Of a stretch of 51,508 nucleotides of DNA, positions 23,016-32,596 are shown one piece after another. Numbering within the stretch: the stretch's first letter is position 1; every line of letters begins with the position of its first letter. The translations under genes were made by a program, and so were the position numbers. Location: positions 1 to 51,508 of the forward strand of contig JBBIQK010000013.1 of assembly GCA_037442365.1 (NCBI GenBank), in the 5' to 3' direction. The stretch is from GBS-DC sp037442365 (GTDB lineage: Bacteria > Armatimonadota > Fimbriimonadia > Fimbriimonadales > GBS-DC). The notes under the pieces are model-generated. The model was not told the DNA's origin and ran no database searches. It worked only from the letters and a program-made list of their open reading frames with translations.

Positions 23016-23432
23016 ATGGTCTACGCTGGGCGGTTCACGGTCTCCACGAAGGGCAACGACGCTATGCTCGACATCACGGGCAGCGTCGAGCAGGCGATTC
23101 TGGAGTCGGGCGTGGTGAACGGCGTCGCGACGGTGTTCGTGGTCGGCTCCACCGCCGCGATTACCACCATCGAATACGAGCCGGGCTTACAGCAGGACAT
23201 GGCGACGCTGATGGAGCGACTCATCCCCCGCGACGCCGCCTACGCCCACGAAGCCCGCTGGCACGACGACAACGGGCACTCCCACCTGCGCGCCTCGCTG
23301 ATTGGACCCTCGCTCACCGTGCCCATCGTGAACGGACGCATGACGCTGGGCGCATGGCAGCAGATTATCCTGCTCGATTTCGACACTCGCCCGCGCACGC
23401 GCACCGTACATGTGCAAATCCTCGGCGAATAA
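23016..23432 (+). CDS. YjbQ/UPF0047 family protein (secondary thiamine-phosphate synthase-like)
   Basis: The 138-residue protein is a full-length member of the family: FTVSTKGNDAMLDITGSVEQAI, GVATVFVVGSTAAITTIEYEPGLQQDM, WHDDNGHSHLRASLIGPSLTVPI and GRMTLGAWQQIILLDFDTRPR. The His-rich GHSHLRA motif binds metal in structures of the family. Weak thiamine-phosphate synthase activity has been reported for homologues, but the physiological role is open. It sits alone ahead of a nucleotidyltransferase gene 22 bases downstream. Confidence 0.9.
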   Translation: MVYAGRFTVSTKGNDAMLDITGSVEQAILESGVVNGVATVFVVGSTAAITTIEYEPGLQQDMATLMERLIPRDAAYAHEARWHDDNGHSHLRASLIGPSLTVPIVNGRMTLGAWQQIILLDFDTRPRTRTVHVQILGE

Positions 23433-23454
23433 AAGCCTGAAGGAGTTGATGCTG

Positions 23455-23769
23455 ATGAGCAGGCTTGAGCAAATCCAGGAAACCGTTGTGCCACTGCTGA
23501 AGCCCTATGCGACGCGCGTAGCGGTGTTCGGCTCGGTGGCGCGTGGGGAAGCTACGCCTAACAGCGATATTGACCTTCTGGTCACGCTGCGACCTGCGGG
23601 CGAGCGACCACCTCTGGGACTGAAGTGGTTTGGCTTGTGGGCAGAGATTGAGCAGCTGCTGGGGTGCAAAGTCGACCTGGTCACGGACGGCGCGCTCAGC
23701 GCTTACCTTCGCCCCCATGTGGAGCAAGAACAGGTGGTGTTGTATCAATCGGCGGTTAATGGTTCGTAA
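23455..23769 (+). CDS. MNT-type nucleotidyltransferase whose 3' end lies in an interspersed repeat
   Basis: The 104-residue protein has VAVFGSVARGEATPNSDIDL, with GSVARG at 26-31 and metal aspartates D38 and D40, and later CKVDLVTD. AAGGAG (23440-23445) favours ATG 23455 (9-base spacing) over ATG 23449. The last codons (LYQSAVNGS and TAA, 23740-23769) are inside copy D of the interspersed element. The native C-terminus may therefore have been replaced by repeat-derived sequence. A HEPN partner gene is not adjacent; it may have been lost at the insertion. Confidence 0.8.
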   Translation: MSRLEQIQETVVPLLKPYATRVAVFGSVARGEATPNSDIDLLVTLRPAGERPPLGLKWFGLWAEIEQLLGCKVDLVTDGALSAYLRPHVEQEQVVLYQSAVNGS

Positions 23770-23916
23770 AGCGGCGATATATGGAGTGCGGAAGCGGAGC
23801 TTCCGCGACGCTGAAGCTCACGCTTCAGCACTCCATAGCAGTAGGTTGCTCGCAACAACACGCCCCTGCGGTGTCCGTGAGTCAGTTACGAACTCTGACT
23901 ACACAGTTGGTATAAC
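23742..23916 (-). repeat. Interspersed element, copy D
   Basis: TATCAATCGGCGGTTAATGG, then TTCGTAAA, the double core GGAGTGCGGAAGCGGAGC and GCTGAAGC..GCTTCAGCACTCCATAG, then GTTACGAACTCTGACTACAC and AGTTGGTATAAC. Both terminal repeats are recognisable. The right tip (TTGGTATAAC, 23907-23916) resembles a -10 promoter and lies 51 bases before the next gene. Confidence 0.7.
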
Positions 23917-23967
23917 GAGTGAAAGCAGGTAGGAATCTCGGCGAATCAGGCGAATCTGAAAATCGCT

Positions 23968-26031
23968 ATGCGTCCGGGACTGATGATTCTGGGGTTGTGG
24001 TGCGCTGTGACTGTAGCGATTGCCGCGGCGCAACAGGTGGATTTCCCGCTGGGCTACTACTCGTTCCCCGAAATCGCCCAGCGAATGTCAATAGAGGGAC
24101 GACGGATTGAATGCGCGCGCGAGTTGCAGCAGCGGCTGGCGTTGATTCAGCTGCAGCCGCGCCCGTGGCAGCAGGCGCGCGAGCTGCTGGAGGTGGGTCT
24201 GGATGTGCGGTTTCGCAAAATCAGCGACGCCGAGAACCGCTGGATTCTGGAGCGCGACCCCGCAATCGCGCGGCTGGAGCGCCAGCGACGCGAACGACTG
24301 GCGAACCTGATAGATACCCAAGAGCCGCCCGAACTACGGATGTTCCGCATCATCATCGATAAAACCATCCCTCTGGAAAAGGCTCTGGAACAACTCAAGC
24401 AATTGACACTTGCAGATTCGCCTGAAATAGAACTCGATGCGCAGATGATCGATACAGCGACGGGGATTATTCGCATGGCGCGGGAGATGCCCTTCGAAGC
24501 CGCGCTGCAAAACTGGCGTGCCTACACGCGCTTGAGCCAGCAGCTCGATTATCAACGACAGGAGAATCGCTGGCAACTGACGCTCAAGGAGCGTTCGCTC
24601 GCAAGTCTGGGCTTTTCGCAGGCGGAGCTGGAATGGGCGGAGCGGATGGTGAAGGGCGACGACCCGATCGCGCGCATGCTGATGGAAGGACAGGCAGTCT
24701 CCAGCGACGACCCGGTGCTGGCGCAGGCGACCATGTTGCAATTTCTGGGTGAGATGACGAACTCCTACCGATCCACATGGGCGTTGCACGCGCTCAAACA
24801 GCAGATGCGACCGCCGCTGCGCGCGCTGGAGGTGATTGAGCGGGGCGTGGTGGCGCGCGTGTATGAGATGTCCCTGCCTCCCGAACTTGCCGCGTGGCTG
24901 CTGAACGACACGGAGGGCGCGCGCGTGCCCATCGGCGCGACGCAGCCTGTGTCGATGCGCCTGGCGGCAATCGCCGACCAGGCGTTTGTCGGGTACGGAT
25001 TGTCCACCCGCGTCATTCCCCTCAACCCTGAGGAGCGGCAGGAAAGCCCACTCAGTTGGTTTCCTGAATTTATCAGGAGTTTCGACTTTTCGCCCCGCGC
25101 GGCGGCGCGCAGCTTTCGGCGATTCGATTCTGCGCTGGCGGACGCCTATCAAGCGGCGCGTGAACGCCATCTGAAGCTATTGGAAAACCCTGCCGTCAAA
25201 GTGCCCTTGCCTGCGCCGAATGCGACCCAGGACAACCCGCACCCGTGGTACCGCTGGGCGCAGGCGAACAGGGCAGAGATAATCGCAGAAATGTACGCCC
25301 CACTGCGATTCGATCGGGCGCGCGGCAACACGCTCGCCGAGCTGCTGGAAAGCGGGAGCGAACCCTACCTGCTGGAGCGACGCAATTCGGTCTGGATAAT
25401 ACGCCACTGGGCGGCGTTCTGGAGACGCACGGAAGACCTCCCCCATGCCGCGCTATCCGCACTCGTGCGCTCCGACTATGACTATAACGCATGGCGTGCG
25501 TTTTACCGAAGCGTCACGCCCGAGCAGGCGCGCTGGCTCGTCGTGGCGGGTTATCGGGAAGTCCCCGATTTCATCTTTCCGAAGAAACCGAATACACAGC
25601 TCTCCTATCATAGGCTGGCGGAAGCCTGGCTGATGATGGCGGTTCTGGAGAGCCTCCCGCCAGACCAGCGCGAACGGCTCTGGAACGACGCGGAGGACGC
25701 GCCGACGAGCGTCCCACTGGCGACTCTACCGCCCGCCGCGCGCGCCCAGCTGGCGCAGATATTCAACCTGTGGCGCGATGCGCTGGCGGAATCGGGCGAC
25801 ACACGATGGCTGATCGAAGAGAGCGCGGCGATTGTGGAACGGCTGCACCTGAGGCGCGCCGTCAACCGCTGGTGGGAACTCTACCTGCCCAGCGCGCGAC
25901 GCTATCAGGATATGCTGATTGACGAACTGCTGGTGCACGCGATGTTCCCCGACAAGCCGCTGGAACCGGAAGCGCTTCAGGGTGAGGAGGGCGCGCCCTT
26001 ACTCATCCCGCCCGATGGGATTCAGGAGTGA
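23968..26031 (+). CDS. Large secreted protein of unknown function
   Basis: The 687-residue protein has a signal peptide 1-21 (ending AAA-QQ). Two N-terminal segments resemble the small STN-like/secretin-N alpha-beta units: LQPRPWQQARELLEVGLDVRF then NRWILERD (about 52-90), and KTIPLEKALEQLKQLTLADS then NRWQLTLKE (about 130-210). The remaining 450 residues are helical with many Trp/Arg and no motif I recognise. The start has no clear Shine-Dalgarno; the nearest promoter-like sequence is the tip of repeat copy D. gatB follows. No function is assigned. Confidence 0.7.
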   Translation: MRPGLMILGLWCAVTVAIAAAQQVDFPLGYYSFPEIAQRMSIEGRRIECARELQQRLALIQLQPRPWQQARELLEVGLDVRFRKISDAENRWILERDPAIARLERQRRERLANLIDTQEPPELRMFRIIIDKTIPLEKALEQLKQLTLADSPEIELDAQMIDTATGIIRMAREMPFEAALQNWRAYTRLSQQLDYQRQENRWQLTLKERSLASLGFSQAELEWAERMVKGDDPIARMLMEGQAVSSDDPVLAQATMLQFLGEMTNSYRSTWALHALKQQMRPPLRALEVIERGVVARVYEMSLPPELAAWLLNDTEGARVPIGATQPVSMRLAAIADQAFVGYGLSTRVIPLNPEERQESPLSWFPEFIRSFDFSPRAAARSFRRFDSALADAYQAARERHLKLLENPAVKVPLPAPNATQDNPHPWYRWAQANRAEIIAEMYAPLRFDRARGNTLAELLESGSEPYLLERRNSVWIIRHWAAFWRRTEDLPHAALSALVRSDYDYNAWRAFYRSVTPEQARWLVVAGYREVPDFIFPKKPNTQLSYHRLAEAWLMMAVLESLPPDQRERLWNDAEDAPTSVPLATLPPAARAQLAQIFNLWRDALAESGDTRWLIEESAAIVERLHLRRAVNRWWELYLPSARRYQDMLIDELLVHAMFPDKPLEPEALQGEEGAPLLIPPDGIQE

Positions 26032-26063
26032 GCGACGCCTGCGCCGACCTGCGTCGGTTCGGG

Positions 26064-26069
26064 TATAAT
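26064..26069 (+). promoter_or_regulatory. -10 element (GGG-TATAAT) of gatB operon
   Basis: CGGGTATAAT lies 21 bases before the TTG start at 26091. It lies within the frame of the longer alternative reading from 26028 and so argues against that start. Confidence 0.6.
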
Positions 26070-26090
26070 GCCTGTCTGGAGGAAGACGCC

Positions 26091-27527
<1,437 letters not shown>

Positions 27528-27528
27528 T

Positions 27529-27732
27529 ATGGGCGCACGCAAATTCCTGCGGTACGGCGTTAGCCTGATTATGATTGGGCTGGGGGTCGGAATTATTTAC
27601 TATGAGTATTTTCTATTCAAGCGTGTGGAGGGGCTGCTGCTCGGCGGGCTGCTGATTGGGTGGGCGTTTGTGCGAGTGTGGATGTTTCAACGCTTTGTGG
27701 AGCGTCGCGCTCCGAATCGACCGAAGGAATAG
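27529..27732 (+). CDS. Small two-helix membrane protein
   Basis: The 67-residue protein begins 1 base after the gatB stop. Residues about 8-27 (YGVSLIMIGLGVGIIYYEYF) and 34-54 (GLLLGGLLIGWAFVRVWMFQ) are hydrophobic; the ends are basic. The family is not recognised. Its position between gatB and the universal stress protein gene suggests co-transcription with the K+/stress genes downstream. Confidence 0.6.
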   Translation: MGARKFLRYGVSLIMIGLGVGIIYYEYFLFKRVEGLLLGGLLIGWAFVRVWMFQRFVERRAPNRPKE

Positions 27733-27734
27733 CG

Positions 27735-28223
27735 ATGGGGCTAAAACTGTTCGGCTGGAGGAAATCGAAGCAGTCGTCGCACGAGGCGCCGCCGCCGAAG
27801 CGACTGCTGATGCCGTTTAGCAATACGACAGACGACCGCGAGGCGTTGCGCTTCGCCTGCGAGATGGCGCAGGTGTTCGACGCCCAGTTGACCGTGCTGT
27901 GTCTGGTGGAAGTGCCGCGCGCAGTGGGGCTGGAGTGTTGTCCCCCGGAGCGTGTGCAGGAGGGCGAGCTGACCGCCGCCGCCGCCCGCGAAATCGCGGA
28001 AGAGCTGGGCGTGCCCGAACCGAATATCATCGTGCGCCCCGCGCACCACTGCGGCTACGCGATTGTGAACGCGGCGGACGAGTTCCAGACCGATTTGTTG
28101 TTTATCACGGCGCGCTATCGCAACGGACGCACGCGCCCCGCGCTGGACGACACCATCGAGGTGGTGCTGCGCAAGGCGCCCTGCCAGGTCTGGCTGTACG
28201 GCGCGCCCCAGGAGGCAGACTGA
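27735..28223 (+). CDS. Universal stress protein (UspA) family protein
   Basis: The 162-residue protein has a basic N-terminal tail and one Usp domain: RLLMPFSNTTDDREALRFAC, LTVLCLVEVPRAVG, VRPAHHCGYAIVNAADEFQT, DLLFITARYRNG and VVLRKAPCQVWLYG. The last segments correspond to the nucleotide-binding G-x(n)-(S/T)V-x(n)-P-V region but lack the canonical GxxGS sequence, so ATP binding is doubtful. It lies 2 bases before the TrkA-N gene, a frequent pairing in potassium transport regulation. Confidence 0.7.
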   Translation: MGLKLFGWRKSKQSSHEAPPPKRLLMPFSNTTDDREALRFACEMAQVFDAQLTVLCLVEVPRAVGLECCPPERVQEGELTAAAAREIAEELGVPEPNIIVRPAHHCGYAIVNAADEFQTDLLFITARYRNGRTRPALDDTIEVVLRKAPCQVWLYGAPQEAD

Positions 28224-28225
28224 CC

Positions 28226-28690
28226 ATGCGTATCGTGATTATGGGTTGCGGACGCACAGGCTCCACACTCGCCCTGCTGATGAGCCACGCAGGGCATCAG
28301 GTGACGGTCATCGAGAAGTCGCAGGACGCACTGCTACGTCTCGGCAAAAAACACGCCTGCACGCTGGTGGTCGGCGACGGATTGGACGAAGATACCCTGC
28401 ACCGCGCGGAGGTGAGCAAAGCGGACGCCTTTATCGCGTGTACCAACGGCGATAACACGAACTTGATGGTGGTGCAGATGGCGCGCGAGCTGTTCGGCGT
28501 GCAGCGCGTGGCGGCGAAGGTGAACGACCCCGTGCGCGCGGAAGCCTACCGCGAGTATGGCATCTTCACCGTCACCAGCGGCGCGCTGCTGGGCGGCTAC
28601 CTGCGCGACTGGCTGCTGGGCAACCCCACCCAGAACATCGAACACTACAACCAGTTCTACCCCGAACTGCGACAACTGCTGGAGGACTGA
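28226..28690 (+). CDS. TrkA-N (RCK) domain potassium uptake regulator
   Basis: The 154-residue protein has MRIVIMGCGRTGSTLALLMS (Rossmann GxGxxG), VTVIEKSQDALLRLG, TLVVGDGLDEDTLHRAEVSKADAFIACTNGDNTN and AAKVNDPVRAEAYREYGI. This is a single RCK-N domain that binds NAD(H) and gates Trk/Ktr-type potassium transporters. A TrkA-C domain is absent; the last 30 residues are specific. No membrane subunit (TrkH/KtrB) is in the window. Confidence 0.9.
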   Translation: MRIVIMGCGRTGSTLALLMSHAGHQVTVIEKSQDALLRLGKKHACTLVVGDGLDEDTLHRAEVSKADAFIACTNGDNTNLMVVQMARELFGVQRVAAKVNDPVRAEAYREYGIFTVTSGALLGGYLRDWLLGNPTQNIEHYNQFYPELRQLLED

Positions 28691-28694
28691 GCGC

Positions 28695-29564
28695 ATGCGA
28701 CGATTGAGCGCGTTGGCGGCGCTGTGCCTAACGCTGACGGCTTGCCAGGACGCACCGACGCCCCCCAGCGAATCGTTCCAGTTCCCGCTGGCAGTCTTCA
28801 TACAGGGCAAGCCGAATGACTTCTGGGACGCGGTGCTGCGCGGGATGCGTGCGCGACTGGACATGCCCGGCGTGCAGCTGGAGACGGTCTTTTTCAGATC
28901 GGCGGAGCGCGAGACAATCGCCCCGCGCATGCGCGACGGCGACTGGCGCACGGTCGCCTTCTGTGCGCCGAACGACAACTGGGCGAAGCAGACGGTCGAG
29001 CAGACCGTTCAGGCGGGGATTCCTGTCGTGCTGGTGGGCGCGGATTTGCCGAACGCCACGCGCTTGGGCTATGTGGGCACTTACTACTACGACGCGGGAC
29101 GGCGCGCAGGCGCGTGGTACGCCCGACGCACGCCTGCGGGCGAAATCGTCGTTGTGGCAGGGCATCCCGTGCCGCGCGCCATCGCGGAGTTCTGGGAGGG
29201 GTTCCGACACGGACTGCAGTTCAACCGCCGTCTCACCGCACGCCTGATCCCCCTGAACGACACCCAAAACGCGCCTTCTGTGATTCAAAAAGTCGCATCC
29301 GAGCCGCGCGTACAGGGTATCTTTCTCGTGGGAGCGGAAGTCGCACAACAGGGAATCGGCGGCGCGCGTCTAAAGAATCTGGGCGTACTTAGCTGGCGTG
29401 AATCGGCAAAGGATTGGTACCTTGCGCGTCAGATCGATGCACTGATTCTGGAGCGCCCTGAAGAGATCGGTGTGCGCGCCGCGAACCTGATGCGCAACCT
29501 GAGCCAGGGGCGCGGCGGCGACCTGCAGATTGTCTATGTGCCGTATGAATGGCGCGCACGCTAA
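28695..29564 (+). CDS. Lipoprotein with periplasmic sugar-binding-like (PBP1) fold
   Basis: The 289-residue protein has a lipobox LTAC (residues 14-17; Cys17 after a short hydrophobic signal). The remainder follows a LacI/RbsB-type binding fold: FPLAVFIQGKPNDFWDAVLRGMRARL, VEQTVQAGIPVVLVGAD, RLGYVGTYYYDAGRRAGAWYARR, GEIVVVAGHPVPRAIAEFWEGFRHGL and QGIFLVGAEVAQ. The C-terminal lobe looks short. No ABC permease or ATPase is adjacent, so it may be a sensor-type or orphan binding protein. It lies 4 bases after the TrkA-N gene. Confidence 0.75.
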   Translation: MRRLSALAALCLTLTACQDAPTPPSESFQFPLAVFIQGKPNDFWDAVLRGMRARLDMPGVQLETVFFRSAERETIAPRMRDGDWRTVAFCAPNDNWAKQTVEQTVQAGIPVVLVGADLPNATRLGYVGTYYYDAGRRAGAWYARRTPAGEIVVVAGHPVPRAIAEFWEGFRHGLQFNRRLTARLIPLNDTQNAPSVIQKVASEPRVQGIFLVGAEVAQQGIGGARLKNLGVLSWRESAKDWYLARQIDALILERPEEIGVRAANLMRNLSQGRGGDLQIVYVPYEWRAR

Positions 29565-29645
29565 TCGAAAACTGGCAATTCTCATGAGGGCTACGATGCG
29601 CAATTCGGCGTATATTTTAGTAAAGGGTTGTGCGGAGGCGCGGCT

Positions 29646-31007
29646 GTGAACCCGAAGGCGCTGCGCGTGCTGGAAGGGAGTCCACTCCGCGAGACAACGC
29701 AGAACGCGCGTCCGCACAGGGAGCGCGAACAACTCATGCGCACGATACGAAGCCTCATCCAGCCCGTTCGGGTGTGGGTGAACCCCGACCACACCGTCGA
29801 GACGGCGCTGGTGCTGATGCAGGGGCACCGCTTGCAGGGGCTTCCAGTATACGAGAGTGGTCAGGTGCTGGGGCTTGTAGAGCTGGAGCATCTGCTGAGC
29901 GTCGCACCGGAGACGCCCGTACGCGAGGTGATGACCACCAATTTGATGGTCGCCACGCCGCAGACGCCCCTGCGCGTCGTCGCCGAGTGGATGCAACGCC
30001 ACCGCCAGACGCTGATGCCCGTGGTGGAAGGCGATCGGCTCATCGGCGTCCTCAGCGTGTTCGACCTGCTCTCCGAAATCGGGCGCAGCTACGATCCCAT
30101 GACAGGGCTGCCCTGGTCGGACTACCTGCGCGAATGGAGCATCGAACGCTTGGCAGAAGGCAACGAGATTACGATTATCTTTTTTGACCTGGATAACTTC
30201 GGCGCGTTCAACAAGCGGTACGGACATCTCATCGGCGACGAGGTGCTGCGGCGCGTTGCCCAGCTGCTGGTAAACGAGATTGACCCCCAGAACGATGTCG
30301 CCTGCCGCTGGGGCGGCGATGAGTTCGCGATTGCGACACTGCGCCGTCGCGAAGAGGCGGGCTTACTCGCGCATCACCTGAGCCGGCAGATCGCCAGCAT
30401 CCAGCTGCCCGATGTCGATATTCCCGTCACCGTCTCTTACGGCTATCAGGGGGGCAAGCGCACGCGCGAGCGCGAACAGGTGCACTACGCCGCCACCGTC
30501 GACAATCTGGTCAATCTCGCGAGTCAGGAGTGTCTGATGATGAAGGGCTTGCTCCCGCGCGCGGCGCATGGAGGGCAGCTCGCGCTGCCCATTCAGGCGG
30601 TCGTGGAAACGCCGCCATCCGAGCGACGCATCAAGATTCAAAGCGTCTCCTACGAGCGCGAGGGGCGACGTGCCAAAGCGCGCGTCTACCTGCAGGCGGA
30701 AAACCGCACCCTGGAGGGCATGGCAGAGGGCGAACCGCTGCCCCAGCGACTGGTCGCCGAAGCGACCCTGAACGCGCTCAAACCGCTGACCCCAGGCAGC
30801 GTGAACATCGCCCTGCTGCAGGTGGAAGAGACGCAGGGCGACGCTGGGCGCGCGATTGTGAATGTGGTCGTACTGTGGGAGAACGGCGAGACGCGCCAGG
30901 AGCTGGTGGGCAGCGCGCTCCTGCGCGACGATCCGTACCGCGCCGTCGCCGCCGCCGTGCTGGACGCCCTGAACCGCCCCCTCGGACGCATGCTGGATAA
31001 TGTGTAA
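29646..31007 (+). CDS. CBS-pair GGDEF protein with extra C-terminal domain
   Basis: The 453-residue protein has a CBS pair (about 35-145: VNPDHTVETALVLMQGHRLQGLPVYESGQVLGLVE, MTTNLMVATPQTPLRVVAEWMQ). A GGDEF domain follows (about 150-310: TGLPWSDYLREWS, ITIIFFDLDNFGAFNKRYGH, RWGGDEFAIA), which has an intact catalytic loop, so diguanylate cyclase activity is likely. A third domain (about 335-453: IKIQSVSYEREGRRAKARVYL, VAEATLNALKPL, SALLRDDPYRAVAAAVLDALNR) resembles the LeuA-allosteric-like/dsRBD-like module attached to other signalling proteins. The GGAGGCG Shine-Dalgarno (29634-29640) suggests GTG 29646; ATG 29736 is an alternative. A -10-like TATATT lies at 29611-29616. Confidence 0.85.
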   Translation: MNPKALRVLEGSPLRETTQNARPHREREQLMRTIRSLIQPVRVWVNPDHTVETALVLMQGHRLQGLPVYESGQVLGLVELEHLLSVAPETPVREVMTTNLMVATPQTPLRVVAEWMQRHRQTLMPVVEGDRLIGVLSVFDLLSEIGRSYDPMTGLPWSDYLREWSIERLAEGNEITIIFFDLDNFGAFNKRYGHLIGDEVLRRVAQLLVNEIDPQNDVACRWGGDEFAIATLRRREEAGLLAHHLSRQIASIQLPDVDIPVTVSYGYQGGKRTREREQVHYAATVDNLVNLASQECLMMKGLLPRAAHGGQLALPIQAVVETPPSERRIKIQSVSYEREGRRAKARVYLQAENRTLEGMAEGEPLPQRLVAEATLNALKPLTPGSVNIALLQVEETQGDAGRAIVNVVVLWENGETRQELVGSALLRDDPYRAVAAAVLDALNRPLGRMLDNV

Positions 31008-31010
31008 ACC

Positions 31011-32378
31011 CTATCCCGCCACACCCCACAACACCAGCGTAATCAGCCCGTTGTTCAGCGCATGGATCAGAATGCACGGCAGGAGCGAGCGCGTGTGCGC
31101 GTAGACCAGCGCCAGAATCGCGCCCAGCACGGTAATCGGCAAAATACCCCCCAGAAACTGCGGATGAATCACGGCGAACAGGTAGCCACTAACGAACGCG
31201 CTGAGCCACACGCGCCCCGTGCGTTGCCAGAACACCTTGAACAGCACGCCCCGAAACACGAACTCCTCGATAATCGGCGCCAGCACCGCCGCCTGCACAA
31301 ACAGCCAGAGCCAGCTGAGCATGTCCCGTGCCTCCGTCGCCCGCTCGCCGACGGGGTTGGTCTGCTCGGCAGGCAGTGCTGGCGCAATCAGCAGAGTCAG
31401 CCCCAGCAGCACGGTCAGGAACGGTACATACATCGCATAGCCCATCAGCGCGACGCCAAGCTGCCGCCAGAAGCCGCCCCGAAACCACTCAATGCGCCCC
31501 AGCGCGTCTGGCTGACCCCGCAGCGACGCCAGATACATCAGCGGCAACAGCACCGCCAGCAAGTAAATCGCGTTCGAACCATCGAGCCCGATGTCGCGCA
31601 GAATCTGGTGGAGCGTCGGCGCGTTCAGCATCACCAGCAGGAAAATCGCCAGCGCCCACAGCAGCGGATCGTACACATAGGACGACTCCTCGGGTTCAGG
31701 ACGCGCGGGCAACGGCGGACGACTGATCAGGTACCAGAGCAGCAGCCCAGCGCCTGCCAGCCCTGCAAAGCCGCCAGCGAGCAGCGCCGCGCCCAGAATC
31801 ATAACGCCCCACGCCGCGCGTTGCGCCAGCGACTCGCGGATCGCGTTCGCGCGCGCCGTATCGCCCGCATGGGCGTACAGCGCCGTCTCCAGCAGCGTGC
31901 GCGCCAGCGGCGACGGCAGCTCGCCCAGCGACTCCAGCACAGCGGGCACGCGATCGGCGGTGAGCGGTCGGGTGAGCGCGTCGCGCAGGCGCATCGCCTG
32001 CCAGCGCCGCTCCGATGGGGAAAGTGACTCCGATGGCAGGTCGGACAAGCCGCGCAGCGTCTCCGCCGCATCCGACTGCTGGAACGCATGCGCCACAATC
32101 GCGCGGTACATCCCCGCCTCGTAGGGCGCGTACGCCTCATCGAGGCTCGTCTGGGCGGCGTTCAGCGCCTGCTGAACCGCAAATTTGCCCAGCCCCAGCG
32201 CTTCCAGCGCCAGCGCGTAGCGAATCTGGAACTCCACGCCCAGTTGCTGATTGCCCGACGCCAGCCCACGCGACCCCGACTGGCGAAACAACGACCAGAA
32301 CAGCGCGACATTGCCCACGATAATCAGGGTAAAGAGGAAAATCAGGAGCCACCAGGCGTAGCGTGCGGAGTCTCTCAT
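31011..32378 (-). CDS. CPBP family intramembrane metalloprotease
   Basis: The 455-residue protein has one N-terminal helix (about 8-30). A soluble helical insert (about 35-180) with TPR-like alanine-rich helices (ALALEALGLGKFAVQQALNAA, ERRWQAMRLRDALT) follows. The membrane CPBP/Abi domain (about 270-450) carries the motifs PIIEEFVFRGVLF, FAVIHPQFLGG and LIHALNN, which hold the metal-binding Glu, His and His/Asn. Family members act as prenyl-protein-protease-like enzymes or in bacteriocin self-immunity; the substrate is unknown. The gene is convergent with the GGDEF gene, with a 3-base gap. Confidence 0.88.
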   Translation of the reverse strand: MRDSARYAWWLLIFLFTLIIVGNVALFWSLFRQSGSRGLASGNQQLGVEFQIRYALALEALGLGKFAVQQALNAAQTSLDEAYAPYEAGMYRAIVAHAFQQSDAAETLRGLSDLPSESLSPSERRWQAMRLRDALTRPLTADRVPAVLESLGELPSPLARTLLETALYAHAGDTARANAIRESLAQRAAWGVMILGAALLAGGFAGLAGAGLLLWYLISRPPLPARPEPEESSYVYDPLLWALAIFLLVMLNAPTLHQILRDIGLDGSNAIYLLAVLLPLMYLASLRGQPDALGRIEWFRGGFWRQLGVALMGYAMYVPFLTVLLGLTLLIAPALPAEQTNPVGERATEARDMLSWLWLFVQAAVLAPIIEEFVFRGVLFKVFWQRTGRVWLSAFVSGYLFAVIHPQFLGGILPITVLGAILALVYAHTRSLLPCILIHALNNGLITLVLWGVAG

Positions 32379-32393
32379 GGCGCATAGCGTTTC

Positions 32394-32489
32394 TGGCGGA
32401 GGGTCTGGGATTCGAACCCAGGGTAGGGAGCTTAACCTCCCTACAACCGCTTAGCAGGCGGCCCCTTTCGACCACTCAGGCAACCCTCC
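32394..32489 (-). tRNA. tRNA-Ser (GCT anticodon)
   Basis: On the minus strand, acceptor GGAGGGT (32489-32483) pairs with ACCCTCC. The D-stem is CCT/AGG, the anticodon stem-loop GCCGC-CTGCTAA-GCGGT gives anticodon GCT, and there is a long variable arm (TAGGGAG/CTCCCTA) as expected for class II tRNA. The T-arm is CTGGG-TTCGAAT-CCCAG, the discriminator G, and CCA is encoded (32396-32394). Confidence 0.95.
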
Positions 32490-32583
32490 GCCTCGCAAAT
32501 TGATTATACCACATACGCAGGGGACTGTCAAGGGGCGCGGCGGGCGTTCAAGAGACGCTCGTGGGACGCTTGCCCGCGTCGGG

Positions 32584-32589
32584 TATCCT
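32584..32589 (+). promoter_or_regulatory. -10 element (GGG-TATCCT) of acyl-CoA dehydrogenase gene
   Basis: CGGGTATCCT ends 7 bases before ATG 32597; it is the same hexamer and spacing as at pntAB. Confidence 0.5.
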
Positions 32590-32596
32590 ACATCGT

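Noticed and set aside
31062..32027. 321-residue frame antisense to the CPBP protease
   Set aside because: Composition is shadow-like (Gln/Arg/His) with no motifs; the minus-strand protease has EEFVFRG and HALNN motifs.
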